A DNA stretch of 16,263 nucleotides from Syntrophaceae bacterium UBA4059 (lineage in GTDB: Bacteria > Desulfobacterota > Syntrophia > Syntrophales > Smithellaceae). Below the pieces are notes generated by a model, which was not told the DNA's origin, did not search any database, and worked only from the letters and a program-made list of their open reading frames with translations. Shown here piece by piece: positions 1-7,300 of the stretch (the first letter of the stretch is position 1; every line of letters starts with the position of its first letter). The position numbers and the translations under genes are program-made. The stretch covers positions 1 through 16,263 of the forward strand of contig DFZJ01000022.1 of NCBI GenBank assembly GCA_002382045.1. The letters run 5' to 3'.

Positions 1-196
1 GAGAAGAAGCGATACCGATGGGCGACTCGCCTTTACCATAAATGGAGAGTTCACCAAACTGACCGGGAATGTAGGCATATTTCTGTTCATCTTCCGGGTT
101 GACGAACTTAAAACGAAACGTTTTGATGTCTTTGGTATCGACTTCAGTAATGATTTTATCCACAATGACAGGATAAGGAATATACGGGTTTTGCAT
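1..196 (-). CDS. FlxA/AsrB-like FAD/NAD(P)-binding oxidoreductase subunit (5' part only)
   Basis: Only the first 65 or so residues lie in the window; the rest runs off the left edge. The visible protein begins MQNPYIPYPV and carries a ferredoxin-NADP reductase-type FAD-binding barrel signature: YIPGQFGELS at about residues 42-51, then a GKGESPIGIASS stretch. That stretch corresponds to the flavin-contacting motif of the sulfhydrogenase-gamma/AsrB/FlxA family. In that family the C-terminal half binds NAD(P)H, so this subunit would be the pyridine-nucleotide entry point of the Hdr complex encoded upstream. The ATG at 196-194 is preceded by AGGGAG six bases away. The gene lies 14 bases after the dicluster ferredoxin gene, so the two are almost certainly cotranscribed. 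Family assignment is firm; the exact partner nucleotide cannot be seen because the NAD domain is outside the window. Confidence 0.85.
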   Translation of the reverse strand, partial: MQNPYIPYPVIVDKIITEVDTKDIKTFRFKFVNPEDEQKYAYIPGQFGELSIYGKGESPIGIASS

Positions 197-210
197 TACG
201 AACTCCCTGT

Positions 211-1233
211 TTATAATTTTGAAATATCTTCAACAACTTTACGAATGTCAATATTCACGGGACAAGACATGACGCAACGGCCGCAACCGACGCAGGCAAT
301 GGCGTTGAAATTGTCCACATAATATTTAAACTTATGCATCGTGCGCTGGCGCCATCTTTCCTTCTGGGAAGGACGGGGATTGTGACCCGATGTTTCCTTC
401 GTGAAAAGCGGGAACATGCAGGAATCCCAGGAACGAAGACGAATGCCATCCGCGCCCTTGACTTCATCGCTGATATCGAAACAATGACAGGTGGGGCACA
501 GATAGGTGCAGGTTCCACAGGCCAGACACTTGCCGTGAATGGTGTTCCAGAAAGGATTATCGAAATTGACATCCAGGATCGGCTTGACTTCATGCGCGGG
601 AATCTTGGATTTGATCGCCTGGGTGGCTTTGGCTGCAATTTCATCTTTCCTGGCATCCGCTGCGGCGTCGGCCTTGGTGTCACCAAAATACTTGGCCAGT
701 TTTTCGCCCTTGGGGGTGATCAGTTCCACCAGATAGTCACTGCCGATGTCCGTCAGCAAAACATCAGCGCCATCGAATGACACAGGCGCTCCATCAACCG
801 ATGTGCAAAAACAAGTTGCGTAAGGCGGTTTCACACAGGCCATCGATATGACGGTCGTGTTCTGCCTTTTGGCCACATAATAAGCGTCCTGATATTTTTC
901 CTGATCGAAGAGCTTGTCCAGGAGCGCGAAGCTGTGCGCGTCGCAGGGGCGCACACCGAACAGAACCGACTGATCGGCCTTGTTTTCATCTGAAGAAAAT
1001 ACCATGCCTTTTGCCGTGCGGGTAAATTTCACCAGAGCTTCCGTGTGCGGAAAGAAAACATTTTTCGGCGCATTCTTGGAATTCAGATACGCAAAATATG
1101 GTTCGCCGTCCTTCTGCAGGGGTTCAAAAAGAACGTTGTCTTCTTTTTTTACCGGCGCCCAAACCAGGAAATCTCCGGCCATCTTTTTGGCAATGCCCGC
1201 TAGTGCATCTTTTTTGATCAAACGTTTTTCCAT
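211..1233 (-). CDS. AsrA/FlxB-like 4Fe-4S dicluster protein (sulfhydrogenase beta-type)
   Basis: A 340-residue soluble iron-sulfur protein. The C-terminal part has two 4Fe-4S cluster motifs: C236, C239, C242, C246 (CLACGTCTYLCP) and C314, C317, C320, C324 (CVGCGRCVMSCP). Between and before them sit the family landmarks GVRPCDAHS (93-101) and CFCTSVDG (141-148), typical of the anaerobic sulfite reductase A / sulfhydrogenase beta / FlxB group. These proteins relay electrons between the flavin-NAD(P) subunit (next gene, 14 bases downstream) and other iron-sulfur partners. The open frame extends upstream to a TTG at 1269, but the ATG at 1233 has AGGG six bases before it and is the better start. 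It follows hdrB by 73 bases in the same operon. The protein passes electrons inside the Hdr/Flx complex by inference from neighbours; the dicluster ferredoxin call is secure. Confidence 0.88.
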   Translation of the reverse strand: MEKRLIKKDALAGIAKKMAGDFLVWAPVKKEDNVLFEPLQKDGEPYFAYLNSKNAPKNVFFPHTEALVKFTRTAKGMVFSSDENKADQSVLFGVRPCDAHSFALLDKLFDQEKYQDAYYVAKRQNTTVISMACVKPPYATCFCTSVDGAPVSFDGADVLLTDIGSDYLVELITPKGEKLAKYFGDTKADAAADARKDEIAAKATQAIKSKIPAHEVKPILDVNFDNPFWNTIHGKCLACGTCTYLCPTCHCFDISDEVKGADGIRLRSWDSCMFPLFTKETSGHNPRPSQKERWRQRTMHKFKYYVDNFNAIACVGCGRCVMSCPVNIDIRKVVEDISKL

Positions 1234-1306
1234 AATTGTCCCTAATTTAGAATTTTCTCCAACTTTCAAACTTCAAAAGCGGCAGGTATAATCAGCTATC
1301 CATTAA

Positions 1307-2155
1307 TTAAATCAATCGCAACTGGCCGAGCAGCGGTTGAGGATCCACCAGGTGCGATTTAAAAGTCTCCGCTGATCCGGGAAGTCCCATAGCCAGTGAA
1401 ATCAATTCCGTGAAATAAAAAACAGGCATTCTCATATTCGGACTCGGTCGCATATCCAGATTGGCCATGCACATCGGACAGGCGGTAACAATGCAGTTGG
1501 CTCCGGCCTCGCGGGCGGCGCTCATCAGTTTATCGCACATATCGACGACGATGGCCGTTTTGCTGACCGACAGGGATCCGCCGCAGCAATCTGTCTTGTA
1601 GGACCAGTTTTTCACATCCGCGCCGATCGCCCCCATCATCTTATCCATCATGAACGGGTTTTCGTAATTTTCAAATTCGCAGACCTCGGGCGGACGAAGG
1701 AGCAGGCAACCATAGTAGGAAACCGGTTTCAACCCCGCCAGCGGCTTGACGACTTTCCCCGCCAGCGCATCGATGCCAATTTCATTGTAGATAACATCAA
1801 TCGGATTGCGAATGGCAATGCCGCCCTGATATTTGGCGCCAATCACGCCTTCAATCTTTGCTTTAAGATCTTTGTCGGCTTTCAAATGATGTTCGGCCAT
1901 TTTAAAGCGGTTAAAACAGGCGGCGCAGGGAACCATGACATCCATCGCATTTTTCTCCGCGGCGATGAGGTTGCGCGCCGGCAGAGCAATGGACAAATCA
2001 AAATTCGTATTGTGCGCGGCAGATGCTCCGCAGCAGGACCAATCTTCAACTTCTTTAAGTTCGATGTTGAGGGCGCGACTGACAGCCTTCATGGACTGAT
2101 CATATTCTTTTGCCATCCCATGCAGTGAGCAGCCCGGATAATATGAAACTTTCAA
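1307..2155 (-). CDS. hdrB: Heterodisulfide reductase subunit B-like (HdrB), two CCG domains
   Basis: 282 residues, the usual HdrB length. Both cysteine-rich CCG domains are complete: C9, C41-C42, C77, C80, then C150, C190-C191, C226, C229. This is the CX31-39CCX34-36CXXC pattern that holds the two non-cubane 4Fe-4S clusters where HdrB of methanogens splits the CoM-CoB heterodisulfide. A bacterium outside the methanogens does not use that substrate, so the acceptor here is probably another disulfide or thiol protein (DsrC-like in sulfate reducers; unknown in syntrophs). The start is TTG at 2155, chosen because a perfect AAGGAGG lies eight bases upstream and no ATG competes. It lies 75 bases after hdrC, so the order is C then B. 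Confidence 0.93.
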   Translation of the reverse strand: MKVSYYPGCSLHGMAKEYDQSMKAVSRALNIELKEVEDWSCCGASAAHNTNFDLSIALPARNLIAAEKNAMDVMVPCAACFNRFKMAEHHLKADKDLKAKIEGVIGAKYQGGIAIRNPIDVIYNEIGIDALAGKVVKPLAGLKPVSYYGCLLLRPPEVCEFENYENPFMMDKMMGAIGADVKNWSYKTDCCGGSLSVSKTAIVVDMCDKLMSAAREAGANCIVTACPMCMANLDMRPSPNMRMPVFYFTELISLAMGLPGSAETFKSHLVDPQPLLGQLRLI

Positions 2156-2230
2156 GAGAGTAGCCTCCTTTTATACTTATTGTTTCTCTGTATCAGGCTT
2201 GTTAGGGCGAGATACGAAACAACATTTTCA

Positions 2231-2758
2231 TTATATTTTTTTCGTTTTTTCAAAAATGTTCTTAATCGATTTCATATCTTTTGTCCGCGGAGGCAGAAGC
2301 GACAGCTTACCTTTCAGGAACATGCTCGGAGCGATATCCATATCCGAGAACAGATCACCCGATTTGAGCTTGTAATGAACCGTCATCATCATTTCGTGGA
2401 CGCGACCGCCAAATTTAATACTGGAGAGGAACGCTTCATGGAACTTCAAAATATTCTTCTCATGCGCGCCAACGCCGGTTTCAATGGCCATCTGCCTCAA
2501 CACATCCATCATGCTGGCAATATCAACCTTGTTGGGGCAGCGCGTGATGCAGGTTTCGCAAGACATGCAAAGCCAGATTGTTGAACTGTTCAGAATCTTG
2601 TCTTTCTGCCCGTTCTGAATCATTTTAATAACCTTGTTGGGGTTATATTCCATGTGCGACGCCGCAGGGCAGCCGGCCGTGCACTTCCGGCAATGATAAC
2701 AGGCCTGCAACGGCACACCATGTATCTTTTTGTTTACTTCTTCCAGAAAAGTTTCCAT
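2231..2758 (-). CDS. hdrC: Heterodisulfide reductase subunit C-like (HdrC)
   Basis: A 175-residue small ferredoxin-like subunit with two classical 4Fe-4S motifs: C20, C23, C26, C30 (CYHCRKCTAGCP) and C64, C67, C70, C74 (CMSCETCITRCP). The helical C-terminal half is typical of soluble HdrC. There is no membrane segment, so this is the cytosolic HdrC type rather than the HdrE-linked or DsrM/QmoC-type fused form. HdrC carries electrons from the HdrA ferredoxin domains to the HdrB catalytic clusters. ATG at 2758 with GGAG five bases upstream. It sits 24 bases after the FrhB-like gene and upstream of hdrB, consistent with assembly of a stoichiometric complex. Confidence 0.93.
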   Translation of the reverse strand: METFLEEVNKKIHGVPLQACYHCRKCTAGCPAASHMEYNPNKVIKMIQNGQKDKILNSSTIWLCMSCETCITRCPNKVDIASMMDVLRQMAIETGVGAHEKNILKFHEAFLSSIKFGGRVHEMMMTVHYKLKSGDLFSDMDIAPSMFLKGKLSLLPPRTKDMKSIKNIFEKTKKI

Positions 2759-2782
2759 GTAAACTCCATCATCTTAAACGAA

Positions 2783-3793
2783 TTATGGGTTGTAGATAAA
2801 GTCTCCTTTATCGTGATGTTCATCATATTTACCCAGGGGCGGCATGTCTTCCATGCTGGATCCGGCGCGATTGCCGAACATTTCCCAGCCGTCCTTGTCG
2901 ATCTTCTTGAGGAACTTGCGCAAATCAACGCCCATCGGACAAACGGAAACGCACGATCCGCAATCCACGCAGCGGCCGACCATATGATACAGGCGCATAA
3001 ACTGGAACACCTGCGTATCGCTCTTGTCTTCGCCGATGCCCACCCATTGCGGCTGACTCTGTTCGACAAAGCAGACCGGGCAGTAGCAGGACGGACAGGC
3101 CTGACGGCAGGCATTGCAGCGCATGCACTTTTCCATTTCCTTGGTGAAATAAGCCCATCGCTCTTCCATCGTTTTGGCTTCAAATTCCTTTACATCATTG
3201 TATTCAGCATCAGGATTCATGGCCGGGGCCGGTGATCCAATCATGATATCGGAAATAATGGGATTATTGAAACGGCAAGTCAGGCAACTGTCCGCCAGCA
3301 CATCCTTGAGGGCGACGGTCTGCTCACCGTCAGATGTCTTCATTTTAATCTGGCCGCCGTCGATCGATCCCTCCACAATGTCGGCGCCGCCAATCTTGAC
3401 CTTCAGTGCTTTGCCGTCCGCATAACCGTCGCAGGGAACGCCGATGATGCAAACCTCATCCCGTTCATACTGTCTTTCCTGCAGGTGAATAATAAGTGAT
3501 CGTGTCGTACAGCCGCGGGCGACAACGCCTACGACCTTTTTCTTCCGGTCTTCGGGTTTCACGCGCTTTTGTGAATTCTTATGAGCCGTGATCAGATCGT
3601 GTACAAACTTGGCCAGATTCTGCGTGCAGAGATTATTCCAAACCAGCTTGTCGGCTTCTTCCGGCGTCGTAATAAAACAAGGCGTAGCCGTTAACGGAAG
3701 CGTGCCTTTTTCATAGCCGATAATCACCTCGGCTTTCTTTTCTAAAAGCAGCCTTTTGGCTTCTTCCCGCAATTTTGTTTCGATGTTTTCCAC
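2783..3793 (-). CDS. FrhB/FdhB-like iron-sulfur protein of the Hdr complex (FlxC position)
   Basis: A 336-residue iron-sulfur protein. The first 190 or so residues resemble the beta-subunit family of F420-reducing hydrogenase and formate dehydrogenase, including VARGCTTRS (91-99), VPCDGY (119-124) and the DSCLTCRFNNP motif (C170, C173). The C-terminal third is HdrC-like with C223, C226, C229, C233, a dense CPSCYCPVC stretch (C236, C238, C241), and C275, C278, C281, C285. It could take part in electron transfer between the pyridine-nucleotide module and HdrA; no substrate can be read from sequence. The start is a GTG at 3793 with a GGGGA about ten bases upstream, somewhat weak, but no better codon is near. 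It lies between mvhD (42 bases before) and hdrC (24 bases after). I know similar ORFs only as iron-sulfur proteins beside hdr genes, so function is inferred. Confidence 0.8.
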   Translation of the reverse strand: MENIETKLREEAKRLLLEKKAEVIIGYEKGTLPLTATPCFITTPEEADKLVWNNLCTQNLAKFVHDLITAHKNSQKRVKPEDRKKKVVGVVARGCTTRSLIIHLQERQYERDEVCIIGVPCDGYADGKALKVKIGGADIVEGSIDGGQIKMKTSDGEQTVALKDVLADSCLTCRFNNPIISDIMIGSPAPAMNPDAEYNDVKEFEAKTMEERWAYFTKEMEKCMRCNACRQACPSCYCPVCFVEQSQPQWVGIGEDKSDTQVFQFMRLYHMVGRCVDCGSCVSVCPMGVDLRKFLKKIDKDGWEMFGNRAGSSMEDMPPLGKYDEHHDKGDFIYNP

Positions 3794-3835
3794 AGTGATG
3801 ATTTCCCCGTTTATTTATTATTATCTTTAATCAGA

Positions 3836-4276
3836 CTAACCCATTGTCTTAATCATCTTCTTGGCCGGTCCCAGTGCCTTTATTTTTTCCGTAGCGCCTT
3901 TGATGACCTGTGCCCATCTGTCGCCTTCGGATGCGGAAACCCACGTAAAGATAGTTCTGTCACCTTCCACACCGATGTAGTTCAGGAAACTTTTTAACGT
4001 CGCAAACTTGCGCCGCGCCACCAGATTTCCTGAGATATAGTGGCATTCACCCGGGTGTCAACCCGAAACCAAAACGCCGTCGGCCCCGGTCTGCAGGGCT
4101 TTCACAATATAAAACGGATTGATTCTTCCCGTGCAGGGAACGCGGATGATGCGGACATTTGTCGGATACTGAATCCTGCTGATACCCGCAAGATCGGCTC
4201 CCGCGTAAGTGCACCAGTTGCAGACAATGGCAACGAATTTCGGTTCCCATTCCTTGTTTGCTAAACTTTCAGCCAT
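3836..4276 (-). CDS. mvhD: MvhD/FlxD-like [2Fe-2S] electron-transfer subunit with probable selenocysteine at residue 73 (UGA read-through)
   Basis: One 146-residue reading frame is interrupted by an in-frame TGA at 4060-4058. The first part (residues 1-72) carries C19, C22 and C48 and ends GADGVLVSG. The continuation in the same frame reads HPGECHYISGN and runs to a normal TAA. In ordinary MvhD proteins this place reads GCHPGxCHY, so the TGA falls exactly on a conserved cysteine codon, and the joined length fits the usual 140 or so residues. Archaeal VhuD and some bacterial homologues are known selenoproteins. A hairpin just 3' of the TGA fits a bacterial SECIS. The real start is ATG 4276 with AAGGAG five bases away, not the TTG at 4297 that contains this ribosome site. 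MvhD passes electrons to HdrA, whose gene lies 43 bases upstream. A sequencing error is unlikely because no base insertion is needed to restore the frame. Confidence 0.9.
4017..4044 (-). promoter_or_regulatory. Putative bacterial SECIS hairpin for the mvhD UGA
   Basis: On the minus strand, GCCAC at 4044-4040 pairs with GTGGC at 4021-4017. Inside it are a U-G pair (4039/4022), A-U (4038/4023), one mismatch, then A-U and U-A, closing an eight-base loop CUCAGGAA at 4034-4027. The two loop guanines lie 27 bases after the UGA, within the range usual for SelB-dependent bacterial SECIS elements, which need a guanine in a small apical loop. Drawn by hand without a folding program, so the exact upper stem is uncertain. 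Confidence 0.6.
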
Positions 4277-4319
4277 ATATTCTCCTTCCAGCGGCAATGC
4301 GGCTTGAGAGCCGGTTACC

Positions 4320-7300
4320 TTAGTTTAAATTAAATATCTGTGCCAGCACTTCTTCGTTATTGAAACCATTCAAGTCTGCGGCGTTCATGCGGCAGGATGC
4401 CGTGCAAACGCCACAGCCCTTACAGAGCACCGCGTTGACTTCGGCCACACCTTCGGCGGCGTTCACGCGAATCGCGCTATAGGGACAGTTGATTTCACAT
4501 AACCCGCAAGCCGAGCATCTCTCTTTGTTCACATAAGCGGTTTTTCCTTCCGCTTCGATGAAATCAAGACTTAAGACCAGGCAGGCGCGTGAAACAGCAG
4601 CATTGGCCGATGTAATGGTCTCGTCGCTATATTTGGGCGAATGCGACATGCCGCACATGAATACGCCGTCGGTTGCGAAATCCACCGGACGCAATTTGAC
4701 GTGCGCTTCCAGGAAGAAACCGTCCTGATTGGTGGGAATTTTCAGCATCTGGCCGATGGCCGCGTTTTCCGGATTCGGGACAACACCGATGCTCAGAGCC
4801 ACGACATCCGCGGGCAGTGTTACGTTTTCATTGAGGATCGGATCCAGGACTTTCACCTCCAGCTTATCGCCTGCGGCCACAACTTCTGGTTTGCGGTTTT
4901 CTTCATAAGAGATGAATTTAATGTTCGCTTCCCGGGCTTTCTTGTAATAGTCTTCCTTGAAAGCAAAGGTACGGATATCGCGGTAGAGAATGGTGATATC
5001 GCGGGACGGATCGGCGGCTTTCAGTTCCAGGGCATTCTTGATGGCCTCGCCGCAGCAGTAACGGCTGCAGTAAGGTCTTTCCTTGTCGCGGCTGCCCGCG
5101 CACTGAATCATCACGACATTTTTCACAGCGGCCAGTTTCGGATCCTTTTCGTAAATCAGTGTCTCCAGTTCTCTTTGCGACTGCACTTTGGCGTTTTGAC
5201 CGTAGAGATACTCTTTCGGTTTGTTTTCATAAGCGCCGGTGGCGACCAGAACGATACCGTGTTCGAAGACTTTCTCGCCGTCTTTAGCCTTGACGGTGGT
5301 TTTGTAATTGCCGATAAACCCTTCAATTTTTTCAATATGGGCCGAGGTGACGACGGTGATTAAAGGATTCTTGTAAATTTTTTCCAAAAGCCCCTTTAAA
5401 TGAGCGCGTGCATCCAGCCCTTCAAGTGTCTTATACAGGTGATTGTAATTTCCACCCAGGCGATCTTCCTTTTCAATGACGGTGGAGGCAAATCCCTGAT
5501 CAGCCAGCGACAGAGCCGCGGTGATACCGGCCAAACCGCCTCCGATAATCAACGCCTGATGATTGACGGACAACTGCCCCGGTTTTAACGGTTTGAGATA
5601 CTGGGCCTTGGCCACAGCCATCCGGAGCAGATCTTTTGCTTTCTCGGTGGCTTTTTCCGGTTCGTGCATGTGCACCCAGGAATTCTGGTCGCGAATATTG
5701 GCCATCTCGAACAGATAACGGTTCAGACCGGCCTTTTCACAGTTTTCCTGGAAAAGACCTTCATGCGTACGGGGCGAGCAGGACGCAACAACCACGCGGG
5801 TGAGATTTTTTTCTTTGATGACTTCAGCCATCTTCACCGCCGTATCCTGAGAACAGGTGAAGAGGTTATCCGCCGTATAAACAACGGTCGGCAGTGTCGC
5901 CGCAAAGTCGCGAACTGCGGGCACATCGACGACGCCGCCGATATTGATGCCGCAGTGGCAGACGAATACACCGGTGCGCACACCCTGGCCGCGCAAATCT
6001 TTTTCTTCCGGATTGTCTGCCGGGGTAATCATCGTGCCGCGCTGTGAAGCGAGCAGCCCTTCCGCACAGGCGGCGGCAGCCGACGCTTCCATAACGGTTT
6101 CCGGGATATCCTTCGGTCCACCAAAGGCGCCGCAGACAAACACACCGGGACGCGAAGTCTGTACGGGATTTTCCAGGCTGGTTTTGCAGAAACCGTGCCC
6201 TTCCAGCTCAATACCGAGGCTCGCGGACAACTTTTTGGCTTCTTTAGGCGGCATGAGGCCGACGGACAGAACGACCATATCAAATTCTTCTTCCGTCATA
6301 CTGCCGTCCTGATTGACATACTTAATGAGCAGATTGTTGGTCTGCTGTAATTCCTTGATGACGGACGGCATGGATCGTATGTAACGGATGCCGTATTCGT
6401 CCTTGGCGCGGTTGACAAACCGGTCAAAATCCTTGCCGTGCGCGCGGATGTCCATGTAGAAAATGGTGGGTTCCAGTCCTTTGGCGTGTTCCTTGCCGAT
6501 AATGGCTTCTTTGGTCGCGTACATACAGCAAACCGATGAACACCAGCTGTTGTCGCAGGAAACGTCGCGGGAACCGACGCATTGAATGAAAGCAACCTTC
6601 CTGGGCTCTTTGCCGTCGGAAATTCTCTGCACATGGCCGAAGAAAGGACCGGATGCGGACAGAATACGTTCAAATTGCAGCGCGGTGACAACATTTTTAT
6701 AAATACCGTAGCCGTATTCGCCGCGTTGACGGGCATCAAATATTTCAAAGCCGGGCGACGCGATGACGGCACCGACTTCAATCGTTTCTTCTTCCACTTT
6801 CATGTCATGATCAATGGCTTTGGCAATACAGGCGTCCACGCACTGATAACATTCAGAACAGATACCGCAGGCCAGGCAGCGATTGGCTTCCGCAATCGCC
6901 TGAGCTTCGTTAAAACCAATACCCACTTCCTGGAAGTTTGTTTTACGATCCGCCGGTTTCATGAGGGGATATTTTTCACGGCGAACTTTGGGCACGCCGG
7001 TGAGGTCCGCTTTATCCGCCAGATCCTTGGTCCAGTCTTTTTCACGGCCGGCTTTCATGTCCAGGCCCTGCAGATAAAGGTCGATGGATTTGGCCGCTTC
7101 CTTACCGGCAAAAACGGCCTTAACAACGGTCTGCGGTCCGGTGACCACATCACCGCCGGAAAAGATACCGGCAACATTGGTTGCATAGGTGACTTCATCG
7201 TAATCGACGTTATTCCACTTGTTAATCGAAACGCCGCTTTCCTTCGTGATGAAGGACAAATCCGCTTCCTGACCGATCGCGGGAACGATGGAGTCGCATT

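Noticed and set aside
3836..4021. Separate 61-residue gene starting at a GTG
   Set aside because: It is the in-frame continuation of mvhD after the UGA; it has no ribosome site of its own, and its sequence completes the MvhD family motif.
4058..4060. The TGA as a nonsense mutation or sequencing error in mvhD
   Set aside because: It sits exactly on the conserved cysteine position, no frameshift is needed, and a SECIS-like hairpin follows. Not excluded formally, but less likely than selenocysteine.
4641..5363. 240-residue plus-strand frame opposite hdrA, and similar long opposite-strand frames
   Set aside because: Antisense shadows of strongly conserved coding sequence; no ribosome site or recognisable family.
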